A stretch of DNA of 64,000 nt from Streptomyces sp. PTY087I2 (GCF_001687325.1 NZ_LZRD01000007.1:63786-127785); one strand, 5' to 3'. Shown: positions 1 to 8,761, numbered from the stretch's first letter. Numbers and translations: made by a program. The notes: a model not told the origin generated them from the letters alone.

Positions 1-1464
1 CTGGACCGGTTCGGGCTGACCGTGGAGGTCTCCGCCTCCCGGGACACCGACGAGCGGGTGGAGGTCGTGCGGCGGCGGCTCGCGTACGACGACGATCCCG
101 AGGGGTTCGCCGCGCGCTGGGCCGAGGAGGAGGGCGCCCTGCGCGAGCGGATCGCCGCCGCGCGCGTCCTGCTGCCCCGGGTCGTGCTGAGCGACGGCGT
201 GCTGCGGCAGATCGCGGCCACCTGCGCCGCGTTCGAGGTCGACGGGATGCGAGCCGACATCGTGATGGCCCGTACCGCCACCGCGCTCGCCGCCTGGGCG
301 GGGCGCGAGGAGGTCACCGCAGACGACGTACGGCAGGCGGCCCTGCTGGCCCTCCCCCACCGGCGGCGTCGCAACCCGTTCGACGCGCCCGGTCTCGACG
401 AGGACAAGCTCGACCGGACCCTGGACGAGGCCGGCCCCCGGGACGACCACGACGACGATGACCCCGACCCCGGGCCCGATGGCGGTGGCGACGGTGGTGG
501 GGGCGGGGGTGTGCCGCCGCAGGCCGATGGCGAGGACCGTACGCCGCCCCAGAGTGCGGAGGGCGACTCTCCGTCCCCGGGCCCCGAGGGCACGCCCGAG
601 AACACGCCCGGCCGATCCGCCGGGGGTGAGCAGCAGCCCGTGGCCGCCGCCGAGCCGTTCCGGACGAAGATGCTCAGCGTGCCGGGGCTGGGGGAAGGTG
701 CTGCGGGGCGGCGTTCCCGGGCGCGTACCGAGCATGGTCGGACCACTGGAGCGGTTCGGCCACAGGGCTCGCTGACCAAGCTCCACCTGGCCGCCACCGT
801 GCAGGCCGCCGCCCCGCACCAGCGTGCGCGCGGGCGTGCGGGGCGCGGGCTCGTGGTGCGCCGGGACGATCTGCGGCAGGCGACCCGGGAGGGGCGGGAG
901 GGCAACCTCGTGCTGTTCGTCGTGGACGCCTCCGGGTCGATGGCGGCCCGGCAGCGGATGAGTGCCGTCAAGGGGGCCGTGCTCTCCCTGCTGCTCGACG
1001 CCTACCAGCGGCGGGACAAGGTCGGTCTGGTGACCTTCCGGGGCAAGGAGGCGGAGGTGGCGCTGCCGCCAACCTCCTCCGTCGACGCGGCCGCCGCCCG
1101 GCTGGAGTCGCTGCCGACGGGCGGGCGCACTCCGCTCGCCGCTGGGCTGCTCAAGGCCCATGACGTGCTGCGCGTGGAGCGGCTGCGCGATCCGTCGCGG
1201 CGGCCCCTGCTCGTCGTCGTCACGGACGGGCGGGCGACCGGCGGTCCGGAGCCCGTGGCGCTCGCCGGGCGGGCGGCGCGGCTACATCGTGCCGAGGGGA
1301 CGGCCTCGGTCGTCGTGGACTGCGAGTCGGGGTACGTACGCCTCGGTCTCGCCGGGGAGTTGGCCCGGGAACTGGGAGGCACCGCCGTCACGCTCGACGA
1401 GCTGCGGGCCGACTCGATCGCCGGGCTCGTCAAGGACGTCACCGCAGCCGGGAGGGCCGCTTAA
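1..1464 (+). CDS. Cobalto/magnesium-chelatase-type AAA-lid + VWA protein (5' truncated)
   Basis: The reading frame is open from the first base, so the true start lies left of the window. The visible part begins in the C-terminal portion of a ChlI/BchI-type AAA module (LDRFGLTVEV, then a helical lid). An acidic, Gly/Pro-rich linker follows at roughly residues 135-215. The C-terminus is a von Willebrand A domain with the MIDAS motif DASGSMA and a later VTDGRATGG. Chelatase D-type subunits work with CobN to insert cobalt into the corrin ring. The stop codon overlaps the cobO start by one base, so the two are translationally coupled and a cobaltochelatase role is more likely than a magnesium one. 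Confidence 0.85.
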   Translation: MDRFGLTVEVSASRDTDERVEVVRRRLAYDDDPEGFAARWAEEEGALRERIAAARVLLPRVVLSDGVLRQIAATCAAFEVDGMRADIVMARTATALAAWAGREEVTADDVRQAALLALPHRRRRNPFDAPGLDEDKLDRTLDEAGPRDDHDDDDPDPGPDGGGDGGGGGGVPPQADGEDRTPPQSAEGDSPSPGPEGTPENTPGRSAGGEQQPVAAAEPFRTKMLSVPGLGEGAAGRRSRARTEHGRTTGAVRPQGSLTKLHLAATVQAAAPHQRARGRAGRGLVVRRDDLRQATREGREGNLVLFVVDASGSMAARQRMSAVKGAVLSLLLDAYQRRDKVGLVTFRGKEAEVALPPTSSVDAAAARLESLPTGGRTPLAAGLLKAHDVLRVERLRDPSRRPLLVVVTDGRATGGPEPVALAGRAARLHRAEGTASVVVDCESGYVRLGLAGELARELGGTAVTLDELRADSIAGLVKDVTAAGRAA

Positions 1465-2063
1465 TGCCGCAGGGACAGCCGACATCGGTGCCGGACGACG
1501 GGCTCACCACCCGTCAGCGCCGCAACCGCCCGCTCCTGTTCGTCCACACGGGCATCGGGAAAGGCAAGTCGACGGCCGCCTTCGGGCTCGCGCTGCGGGC
1601 CTGGAACCAGGGGTGGCCGATCGGGGTGTTCCAGTTCGTGAAGTCGGCGAAGTGGAAGGTCGGCGAGGAGAACGCGCTGAAGGTGCTGGGCGCGAGCGGC
1701 GAGGGCGGCACCGTCGACTGGCACAAGATGGGCGAGGGCTGGTCCTGGGTCCAGCGCGACGGCCAGGTCGACAACGAGGAGAAGGCCCGCGAGGGCTGGG
1801 AGCAGGTCAAGCGGGACCTGGCGGCGGAGACGTACAAGCTGTACGTGCTCGACGAGTTCGCCTATCCGCTGCACTGGGGCTGGATCGACACCGACGAGGT
1901 CGTCGAGGTGATGCGGAACCGGCCCGGCACCCAGCACGTGGTGATCACCGGCCGCAACGCGCCCGACAAGCTCATCGAGGCCGCCGACCTGGTGACCGAC
2001 ATGTCGAAGGTCAAGCACCCGATGGACGCGGGGCAGAAGGGCCAGAGGGGCATCGAGTGGTGA
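1464..2063 (+). CDS. cobO: Cob(I)yrinic acid a,c-diamide adenosyltransferase
   Basis: The product is 199 aa, the usual length for CobO/BtuR. It transfers adenosyl from ATP to the cobalt(I) corrinoid in adenosylcobalamin synthesis. The P-loop variant HTGIGKGKSTAAFG lies near residues 28-41, and YVLDEFAYPLHWG carries the Walker-B-like segment typical of CobA/CobO. VITGRNAP is another family signature. The ATG start shares a base with the stop of the upstream chelatase gene, and the stop overlaps the cobB start, so the three form one operon. Confidence 0.95.
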   Translation: MPQGQPTSVPDDGLTTRQRRNRPLLFVHTGIGKGKSTAAFGLALRAWNQGWPIGVFQFVKSAKWKVGEENALKVLGASGEGGTVDWHKMGEGWSWVQRDGQVDNEEKAREGWEQVKRDLAAETYKLYVLDEFAYPLHWGWIDTDEVVEVMRNRPGTQHVVITGRNAPDKLIEAADLVTDMSKVKHPMDAGQKGQRGIEW

Positions 2064-3418
2064 GTGTGCCCCGTCTGGTCATCGCCGCTCCGGCTTCCAA
2101 CAGCGGCAAGACCACCGTCGCCACCGGTCTGATGGCCGCCTTCGCCGCGCGCGGGCTCGCCGTCTCGCCGCACAAGGTCGGCCCGGACTACATCGATCCG
2201 GGCTACCACTCCCTGGCGACGGGCCGCCCCGGCCGGAATCTCGACGCGTACATGTGCGGGACGGATCTCGTCGCCCCGCTCTTCGCGCACGGGTCGGCGG
2301 GGTGCGATCTCGCCGTGGTCGAGGGCGTGATGGGGCTGTACGACGGTGCCTCGGGCCAGGGTGAGCTGGCGTCGACCGCGCAGGTGGCCAAGCTCCTCAA
2401 GGCGCCCGTGGTGCTGGTGGTGGACGCCTCCTCGCAGTCCCGGTCGGTGGCGGCCCTGGTGCACGGGTTCGCCTCCTGGGATCCGGAGGTGCGGATCGGC
2501 GGGGTGATCCTGAACAAGGTGGCCTCGGACCGGCACGAGGCGCTGTTGCGGGACGCGCTGGACGAGTCGGGGCTGCCGGTGCTCGGCGTGATCCGGCGGG
2601 CGCCGCAGGTCGCGACGCCCTCGCGCCACCTGGGGCTGGTCCCGGTCGCCGAGCGGCAGAGCGACGCGGTGGACGCCGTACGGGCCATGGGCGAGCGGGT
2701 GCGCGCCGGGTGCGACCTGGACGCGCTGCTCGCGCTGGCGCGGACGGCTCCCGCGCTGGCGGACGCGCCGTGGACACCGGCGTACGCCCCCGGGCCCGGC
2801 GGCGAGAAGCCCGTCGTCGCCGTGGCGGGCGGGGCCGCGTTCACCTTCGCGTACGCGGAGCACGCCGAACTGCTGACGGCGGCCGGTGCGGAAGTCGTGA
2901 CCTTTGATCCGCTGCGGGACGAGAAGCTGCCGACGGGGACGGCGGGGCTCGTCATCGGCGGCGGGTTCCCGGAGATGTACGCCCCCGAGCTGTCGGCCAA
3001 CGAGCCGTTGCGGCGGGCGGTCACGGAACTGGCCCTGAGCGGTACGCCGGTGGCCGCCGAGTGCGCGGGGCTGCTGTATCTGGCCCGCGAGCTGGACGGG
3101 AAGCCGATGTGCGGGGTGCTGGACGCCGAGGCCCGGATGTCGGAGCGGCTGACGCTCGGGTACCGGCAGGCGGTGGCGGTCTCGGACAGCCCGCTGGCGG
3201 CGGCCGGGACCCGGATGCGGGGGCACGAGTTCCACCGGACGGTGCTGGAACCGGTGGCGGGGACCACGCCCGCCTGGGGCATGCACCAGCCGGAGCGGCG
3301 GGTGGAGGGGTACGTCCAGCGGGGCGTGCACGCGAGCTATCTGCACACCCACTGGGCCGCGTCGCCCGAGGTGGCCCGGCGGTTCGTCGAGCACTGCCGG
3401 GCGTTTCCGGCGCGGTGA
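2060..3418 (+). CDS. cobB: Cobyrinic acid a,c-diamide synthase
   Basis: ATP-dependent amidation of the a and c carboxylates of (hydrogeno)byrinic/cobyrinic acid with glutamine as ammonia donor. The N-terminal half has a dethiobiotin-synthetase-like P-loop (APASNSGKTTVATGL) and GPDYIDPGYHS. The C-terminal half is a class I glutamine amidotransferase with the nucleophilic Cys in AAECAGLLYLA and a late His in HTHW. About 452 aa fits the family. The frame stays open far upstream inside cobO, but homology begins at the GTG near 2057-2066; I chose 2060, which overlaps the cobO stop. An AGAGGGG ribosome site precedes it. Confidence 0.93.
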   Translation: MSVPRLVIAAPASNSGKTTVATGLMAAFAARGLAVSPHKVGPDYIDPGYHSLATGRPGRNLDAYMCGTDLVAPLFAHGSAGCDLAVVEGVMGLYDGASGQGELASTAQVAKLLKAPVVLVVDASSQSRSVAALVHGFASWDPEVRIGGVILNKVASDRHEALLRDALDESGLPVLGVIRRAPQVATPSRHLGLVPVAERQSDAVDAVRAMGERVRAGCDLDALLALARTAPALADAPWTPAYAPGPGGEKPVVAVAGGAAFTFAYAEHAELLTAAGAEVVTFDPLRDEKLPTGTAGLVIGGGFPEMYAPELSANEPLRRAVTELALSGTPVAAECAGLLYLARELDGKPMCGVLDAEARMSERLTLGYRQAVAVSDSPLAAAGTRMRGHEFHRTVLEPVAGTTPAWGMHQPERRVEGYVQRGVHASYLHTHWAASPEVARRFVEHCRAFPAR

Positions 3419-3525
3419 GCGGATCGCCGCCGCCCGGCTTCACGGACCGCGTACCGGCCGGCGCTTCCGGCGCGGTGAACAGCAGCGCGTCCGGCGCACC
3501 CGGGCGTCCGGGGCGTACGCGCGGC

Positions 3526-4260
3526 TCACTCGGCGATGCCGACGACCAGCCAGATGAAGCCCACGCCCCCGATGGTGCAGAGAAGGGTGGAGCGGGCGGG
3601 ATGGGTGTGGTGCGCCTCGGGAAGGATCTCGGCGGCGGCCAGGTAGAGCAGGGCTCCGCCGAAGAAGCCGAGATAGCCGCCGAGCAGTTCCTCCGGAAGG
3701 GTGAACAGCAGCGTCGTCGCCGCGCCCACGACCGGTGCCACGGCGGCCGCGAACAGCATCAGGAGCGCCTTGCGGCGGGCGTTCCCGTACAGACTGGTGA
3801 GGGTGTACGTGTTGAATCCGTCGGCGAAGTCATGACTGATCACCGCCAGCGCGACGGCCACGCCCATGGAGCCGCTGACCTGGAAGGCGGCACCGAGCGC
3901 GATGCCGTCCATCAGACTGTGGCCGACCATCGCGGCGGCCGCCGTCAGCCCCACCTGCGGTACGCGGTCGCCGTGGTGCCCGCCGCCCGCCCCGTGTGCC
4001 ACCTGGCGTACGGAGAGCAGCCGCTCGACCAGATGGGCCACCAGGAAGCCGCCCACGAACAGCAGCAGCGCCATCGGCACCCCGAACACCGGCTCGCCCG
4101 CCGCCTCGATCGCCTCCGGCAGGAGATCGAGGCCGACCACGCCGAGCATCAGCCCGCCGGCGAGGCCGAGCACCAGATGGCGGCGGTCGGTGACGCGTTG
4201 GGCGACCCAGCCGCCGGCCAGGGTCATCAGGAACGCGCCGAGCGCGACGAACACCGCCAT
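3526..4260 (-). CDS. ZIP family metal transporter
   Basis: The 244-aa protein is almost entirely hydrophobic with about eight predicted membrane segments. It shows the two ZIP metal-site signatures, HSLMDGIALG and HDFADGFNTYTL, which bind the transported divalent metal. A His-rich loop (HGAGGGHHGD) lies between central helices, as is usual. ZIP proteins import Zn, Fe, Mn or Co into the cytoplasm. It sits divergently between cobB and the cbiG/cobC gene, so cobalt supply for cobalamin is an attractive but unproven role. The 5' region it shares with the next gene carries a strong inverted repeat at 4354-4379. Confidence 0.9.
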   Translation of the reverse strand: MAVFVALGAFLMTLAGGWVAQRVTDRRHLVLGLAGGLMLGVVGLDLLPEAIEAAGEPVFGVPMALLLFVGGFLVAHLVERLLSVRQVAHGAGGGHHGDRVPQVGLTAAAAMVGHSLMDGIALGAAFQVSGSMGVAVALAVISHDFADGFNTYTLTSLYGNARRKALLMLFAAAVAPVVGAATTLLFTLPEELLGGYLGFFGGALLYLAAAEILPEAHHTHPARSTLLCTIGGVGFIWLVVGIAE

Positions 4261-4353
4261 GGGGCCTTGCTAGCCGATCGGGCGCCCTCCGCGCATCTCA
4301 GGGTGCCCTTACCGATGGCGTCCCCGCCGCCCCTCCCGTCGCCCGGGCCCGCC

Positions 4354-4379
4354 CTCCGTATACGGGTTCGTATACGGAG
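4354..4379. promoter_or_regulatory. Perfect 11-bp inverted repeat, candidate operator
   Basis: CTCCGTATACG and its exact complement are separated by GGTT in the divergent region between the ZIP gene and the cbiG/cobC gene. The site also contains a direct repeat of CGTATACGG with a 12-bp period, each copy containing the palindrome CGTATACG. There is no T-run, so an operator is more likely than a terminator. The AT-rich Zur and DmdR consensus sequences are not matched. The binding protein is unknown. Confidence 0.55.
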
Positions 4380-4439
4380 CGGACCCGCCCCCTTCCCCGT
4401 ACCACCCAGACGTCTGACCTGAAAGGCAGGACTCCGCCG

Positions 4440-6065
4440 ATGACCGGAGCATCCGTCGGCCCCGGACCGAAGTCCGGCGCCCGCAGTCTGGTGGTGGGGG
4501 TCGGCGCCCGCCGGGGCGCCTCGGGCGACGCGGTGTTCGCCCTGATCAAGGCGGTGTTGAGCGGGGCGGGGCTGGACCCGGCGGAGGTGGCGGAGGTGGC
4601 CACGGTCGACGCCAGGGGGGACGAGCCGGGGATCGTGGGGGCGGCGGCCCGGCTCGGGGTGCCGGTGCGGACCCATCCGGCCGGGGCGCTGGCCGCGGTC
4701 CGGGTGCCGCACCCCTCGGGGACGGTGGGCGCGGCGGTGGGGACTCCGTCGGTCGCGGAGGCCGCCGCGCTGATCGAGGCGGACGAGCTGGTGGTGCCGA
4801 AGACCCGCGCCCCGGGCGGGGAGTCGGCGGTGGAGGGGATGGCTAAGGGGGTGGCGACCTGTGCGGTGGCCCGCCGTTTTCCGGCCGCCGACGGGACTTT
4901 CCCTGTTTCCGGCAGGAAAACTTCCACCTCACCGGTGACGGCAGGCTCCCGCCCGTTCACCATGGCTGCCATGAATCCCCCCACGCATCCCCCCACGCGG
5001 GACATCGAGAGCGCCGGGCCCGACCTGCGGCACCACGGCGACGCGGAGGTGCGCGGCGAGAATCTGACCGATCTCGCCGTGAACGTCCGTACCCACACCC
5101 CTCCCCCGTGGCTGCGCGAGCGGATAGCCGCGTCGCTCACCTCGCTGGCCGCCTATCCCGACGGGTCGTCCGCCCGGGCCTCGGTCGCCGGCCGGCACGG
5201 GCTGCCGGTGGAGCGGGTGCTGCTGACGGCGGGCGCGGCCGAGGCGTTCGTCCTGATCGCCCGGGCTCTTCCGGCCCGCCGCCCGGTCGTGGTGCACCCG
5301 CAGTTCACCGAGCCGGAGGCGGCGCTGCGGGCGGCCGGGCACGAGGTGGGACGGGTCCTGCTGCGGGCCGAGGACGGCTTCCGGCTCGATCCGGCGGCGG
5401 TGCCCGAGGACGCGGACCTCGTGGTGATCGGCAATCCGACGAACCCGACGTCCGTGCTGCACCCGGCGGCCCTGCTGGAGAAGCTGGCGCGGCCGGGGCG
5501 GACGCTGGTGGTCGACGAGGCGTTCATGGACGTCGTGCCGGGCGAGCGCGAAGCGCTGTGCGACCGGACGGACATTCCGGGGCTCGTGGTGCTGCGCAGC
5601 CTCACCAAGACCTGGGGGCTCGCCGGGCTGCGGATCGGTTACGTGCTGGCGGAGCCGGAGACGGTGGCGCTGCTCGCCGATGCGCAGCCGCTGTGGCCGG
5701 TGTCCACCCCGGCGCTGGCGGCGGCGGAGGCGTGCATGGAGCCGCGGGCGCTGGTGGAGGCGGCGGAGGCGGCGGACCGGATCACGGTGGACCGGGCCCA
5801 TCTGCTCGCCGGTCTCGCGGAGTTCAGCGAGGTGGAGGTGGTGGAGGCGGCCCGTGGGCCGTTCGTGCTGGTGCGGCTGGAGCGGGCGGCGGACGTCCGG
5901 GAGCGGCTGCGGCTGCTGGGCTTCGCGGCCCGGCGCGGCGATACGTTCCCGGGGCTCGGGCCGCGGTGGCTGCGGCTCGCGGTCCGCGACCGGGCCACGA
6001 CCAATCGTTTCCTCCAGGCCCTGGACCAGGCCGTGCAGGCGCTGCCCGCGAGATCGGGGCGCTGA
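4440..6065 (+). CDS. cobC: CbiG-C-like domain fused to CobC-like PLP aminotransferase
   Basis: One uninterrupted frame of 541 aa. Residues about 15-145 resemble the CbiG C-terminal/CobE domain (VVGVGARRGASGDAVFALI, HPSGTVGAAVGTPSVAEAAAL, LVVPKTRAP). From about residue 185 the protein resembles Rv2231c/CobC-type threonine-phosphate decarboxylase-like aminotransferases, with DLVVIGNPTNPTSV, VVDEAFMDV and the PLP-lysine segment SLTKTWGLAGLRIGY. CobC-type enzymes make the aminopropanol arm of cobalamin. The linker (about 4875-4980) has poor third-position GC, and two in-frame ATGs (4962, 4971) sit where a separate CobC would begin. It may therefore be a recent fusion, or two proteins from one frame. 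Confidence 0.82.
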   Translation: MTGASVGPGPKSGARSLVVGVGARRGASGDAVFALIKAVLSGAGLDPAEVAEVATVDARGDEPGIVGAAARLGVPVRTHPAGALAAVRVPHPSGTVGAAVGTPSVAEAAALIEADELVVPKTRAPGGESAVEGMAKGVATCAVARRFPAADGTFPVSGRKTSTSPVTAGSRPFTMAAMNPPTHPPTRDIESAGPDLRHHGDAEVRGENLTDLAVNVRTHTPPPWLRERIAASLTSLAAYPDGSSARASVAGRHGLPVERVLLTAGAAEAFVLIARALPARRPVVVHPQFTEPEAALRAAGHEVGRVLLRAEDGFRLDPAAVPEDADLVVIGNPTNPTSVLHPAALLEKLARPGRTLVVDEAFMDVVPGEREALCDRTDIPGLVVLRSLTKTWGLAGLRIGYVLAEPETVALLADAQPLWPVSTPALAAAEACMEPRALVEAAEAADRITVDRAHLLAGLAEFSEVEVVEAARGPFVLVRLERAADVRERLRLLGFAARRGDTFPGLGPRWLRLAVRDRATTNRFLQALDQAVQALPARSGR

Positions 6066-6125
6066 GGGAGCCCCGCAGGACCCGGGGGCGGCGTCCGTCG
6101 TGCGGACGCCGCCCCCTCGCGCGTA

Positions 6126-7223
6126 TCAGCTCTGGCCGCTGCTGCGCCTGCGCGCCAGCACCGTGGCGCCCGCGCCGACGGCGAGGAGGAGGGCCGCGCC
6201 GCCCGCGATGTACGGGGTGGTGGAGCTGCCGCCGGTCTCGGCGAGGTTGGCCTCGGTGGGGGCGGTGCCGGTGTCGGAGCCGGTCTGCGTCTTCACGTCG
6301 CTGTCGCCCCCGCCGTCGCCCTTGCCGCCGTCGGACTTGCCACTGTCGCCGCCGGTGCTTCCGTCTCCGCCACTGTCGCCGCCGGTGCTTCCGTCTCCGC
6401 CACTGTCGCCGCCGGTGCTTCCGTCTCCGCCGCTGTCGCCGCCCGTGGAACCGCCGTCGGTGGAACCGCCCGTGGAGCCGCCCGTGGTGCTGGGCTCCTC
6501 GGGGGTCTTCGGCCCCTTCGGGGCCTCGCAGGTCGCCTCGGCGAGGGTGACCTCGCCGTTGACCTCGGCGACGTTGAGCTTCAGCGGGTTGACCGCCACC
6601 TTGAGCTGGAGCGCCGTCGCGGCCGCCGTGCGCTCGGTGGTGACCGTCTTGGACAGGTCGAGGGTGACCTCGCCGACGCCCGGCACGGACACCTGGGTCG
6701 GGCCGCCCGCGCTGAGCGTGACCTTCTTGCCGAGGACCTTGATGTGGCCGAGCACATTCGATTCGGCGACGGGCTGCTTACCCGTCTCGCAGACCGCCTT
6801 GGAGGTGACCTTCTCGACCTCGATGAGCGAGAGCGCCGCGAGTCCGGGGACATGGATCCGGGCCTTCGCCAGGTTGGTGTAGCCCTCGGCCCTGTGCTCG
6901 TCGACGGTGGCGTTCGCGGTGGCCACATCGGCGCGCAGGACGCTCACCGGTCGGCCCTCGACCCCGTCCACGTCCACCGTCAGCGCGGTCTTCTCGGCGC
7001 TGGCCGGGGCCTGCACCTCGTTGAGCGTGACCTTGAGGGGCACCTGGACGGACTTGTTGAGGAGCGAGACGTCGAGCCCGGTACGGAGCACGACCGCGCT
7101 CGCCCTGCCCTCACCGCCGGTGGTGGGCGTCGCCGGGGCTGCGTGCGCGGGGACGGCGGCGAGCAGCGCGACGGGGGCGGCGGCGACCGCCACGGCGGCG
7201 AGACGGAAGGTGTTGCTGTTCAA
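6126..7223 (-). CDS. Secreted LAETG sortase-substrate surface protein
   Basis: A TTG at 7223 gives a sensible signal peptide (LNSNTFRLAAVAVAAAPVAL up to VPAHA-AP) with a GGGGG ribosome site; the longer frame to 7280 adds an implausible leader. A beta-rich domain of about 200 residues follows. Next come a Gly/Ser/Asp/Thr-rich low-complexity stalk and a C-terminal cell-wall sorting signal: LAETG, a hydrophobic stretch (TTPYIAGGAALLLAVGAGATV) and RRR. LAxTG is the class E sortase motif of Streptomyces, so the protein is probably linked to peptidoglycan. I recognise it as a conserved Streptomyces family of unknown function. Confidence 0.85.
   Translation of the reverse strand: MNSNTFRLAAVAVAAAPVALLAAVPAHAAPATPTTGGEGRASAVVLRTGLDVSLLNKSVQVPLKVTLNEVQAPASAEKTALTVDVDGVEGRPVSVLRADVATANATVDEHRAEGYTNLAKARIHVPGLAALSLIEVEKVTSKAVCETGKQPVAESNVLGHIKVLGKKVTLSAGGPTQVSVPGVGEVTLDLSKTVTTERTAAATALQLKVAVNPLKLNVAEVNGEVTLAEATCEAPKGPKTPEEPSTTGGSTGGSTDGGSTGGDSGGDGSTGGDSGGDGSTGGDSGGDGSTGGDSGKSDGGKGDGGGDSDVKTQTGSDTGTAPTEANLAETGGSSTTPYIAGGAALLLAVGAGATVLARRRSSGQS
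6341..6440. repeat. Three perfect 30-bp tandem repeats in the stalk of the LAETG protein
   Basis: A 30-bp unit is repeated exactly at 6341-6370, 6371-6400 and 6401-6430, with a degenerate fourth beginning at 6431. It encodes a ten-residue Gly/Asp/Ser/Thr unit on the minus strand. In-frame perfect repeats like this change copy number easily and would alter stalk length. Confidence 0.95.
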
Positions 7224-7323
7224 GATGGTGGAACCCCCACAAGAGACATGGAGCCACCGGCACAGTCCAATGGGGGACATCGCCCGGCCGGTGGCCTCGA
7301 CTCCGTGAATCTTTACGCACTGA

Positions 7324-7358
7324 GGGTGAACTGGCGGATACCTGACGTGAGTTCACCC
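7324..7358. promoter_or_regulatory. 9-bp perfect inverted repeat upstream of the LAETG protein
   Basis: GGGTGAACT and AGTTCACCC are separated by 17 bp. The site lies about 100 bp upstream of the TTG start of the surface protein, in the otherwise gene-free 7224-7524 region. A short hairpin (ACCCC-AAA-GGGG) follows immediately at about 7355-7366. It may be a regulator site. I see no further gene in this gap. Confidence 0.5.
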
Positions 7359-7524
7359 CAAAGGGGGGTTTCCGCGCACATATTCGAATCTTTCGGCACG
7401 TGCGTTCCCTCCCGCCCCTCCCCGTCACCCGTTTCACACGGTGAGTGCCAGGGCGCATGACCGGTCGGGCTGTATCAACGAGCCGGTGGCCGCATCCGTC
7501 ACTGCCCGTCAACACACCGCCGTG

Positions 7525-8625
7525 TCAGCCGATGACCCGCCCGTTCAGCACGATGTGCCGGGGCGCCGCCAGCACCCGGACGTCCGCGCGCGGGTCCGCG
7601 TCGTACACGACCAGGTCCGCCGGAGCCCCTTCCTCAAGACCGGGCCGCCCCAGCCAGCGCCTGGCTCCCCACGCGGTCGCGGACAGGGCCTCCAGGGGCG
7701 GGATGCCCGCCTTGACCAGCTCGGCGACCTCGCCCGCGACCAGGCCGTGCGCCAGGGAGCCGCCCGCGTCGGTGCCGACGTAGACCGGGATCCCGGCGTC
7801 GTACGCGGAGCGCACGGTGTCGTAGCGGCGGTCGTACAGCTGCCGCATATGGGCCGACCAGCGGGGGAACTTGGCCTCGCCGCCCGCCGCCAGGTCGGGG
7901 AAGGTGGCGATGTTGACCAGCGTCGGGACGATCGCGACGCCGCGTTCGGCGAAGAGCGGGATGGTGTCCTCGGTGAGACCCGTGGCGTGCTCGATGCAGT
8001 CGATGCCCGCCTCCACCAGATCGCGCAGCGACTCCTCGGCGAAGCAGTGCGCGGTGACCCGGGCGCCGAGCCGGTGCGCCTCGGCGATGGCGGCCTCGAC
8101 CTCGCCGCGCGGCCAGCAGGCGGTGAGGTCCCCGGCGTCGCGGTCGATCCAGTCCCCCACCAGCTTGACCCAGCCGTCGCCGCGCCGGGCCTCCTGGGCG
8201 ACGTACGCGACGAGGTCGCCGGGCTCGATCTCGTGCGCGTAGTTACGGATGTAGCGGCGGGTCCTGGCGATGTGGCGGCCGGCCCTGATGATCTTCGGCA
8301 GGTCGTCGCGGTCGTCGATCCAGCGGGTGTCGGAGGGCGATCCGGCGTCCCGGATCAGCAGGGTCCCGGCCTCCCGGTCGGTGAGCGCCTGCTTCTCGGC
8401 GGTCGCCGCGTCGACCGGGCCGTGCCGGTCCAGCCCGACATGGCAGTGGGCGTCGACCAGGCCGGGCAGCGCCCAGCCCCTGACCGTCACCGCGCCGTCC
8501 GCGCCGGGCGGCCGCTCGTAGGTGATCCGCCCGCCCACGGCCCACAGTTCGTCCCGCACCTCGTCCGGGCCGACGAGCACCCGGCCCTTCACCCGCAGCA
8601 CCGGCCGCTCCTCCCGATCACTCAC
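7525..8625 (-). CDS. Imidazolonepropionase-like amidohydrolase
   Basis: About 366 aa with the metal-dependent amidohydrolase pattern: DAHCHVGLD (HxH metal ligands), a later ARVTAHCFAEES His, CIEHATGL, and GTDAGG with the C-terminal catalytic Asp. PADLVVYDADPRADVRVL is the usual closing beta-sandwich. These enzymes hydrolyse C-N or P-O bonds; the substrate cannot be told here. I chose the GTG at 8625, preceded by a purine-rich stretch. A TTG at 8646 would add seven residues. It is divergent from the aminotransferase gene at 8762. Confidence 0.85.
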   Translation of the reverse strand: MSDREERPVLRVKGRVLVGPDEVRDELWAVGGRITYERPPGADGAVTVRGWALPGLVDAHCHVGLDRHGPVDAATAEKQALTDREAGTLLIRDAGSPSDTRWIDDRDDLPKIIRAGRHIARTRRYIRNYAHEIEPGDLVAYVAQEARRGDGWVKLVGDWIDRDAGDLTACWPRGEVEAAIAEAHRLGARVTAHCFAEESLRDLVEAGIDCIEHATGLTEDTIPLFAERGVAIVPTLVNIATFPDLAAGGEAKFPRWSAHMRQLYDRRYDTVRSAYDAGIPVYVGTDAGGSLAHGLVAGEVAELVKAGIPPLEALSATAWGARRWLGRPGLEEGAPADLVVYDADPRADVRVLAAPRHIVLNGRVIG

Positions 8626-8761
8626 TCCGACCACCCGTCCGGCCAACCGTCCGACCGCTCACCCGATCACTCATACGCCGCACTGTACGAGGCCGCCGAC
8701 GGGCCGTCGGTAGGCTGCCAGTGCCTTTCGACCGACGGACGAACCCGAAGAGAGCCCCACC

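Noticed and set aside
1160..2059. 300-residue N-terminal extension of CobB
   Set aside because: It reads through cobO in another frame, is Arg/Gly-rich and unlike any CobB; homology begins at the GTG near 2060.
4261..4439. Cobalamin riboswitch upstream of the cbiG/cobC gene
   Set aside because: No B12-box-like conserved core was seen; only the palindrome at 4354-4379 stands out.
6341..6440. Possible CRISPR-like repeats of 30 bp
   Set aside because: The units are directly adjacent without spacers and are in frame in a coding Gly/Ser-rich stalk.
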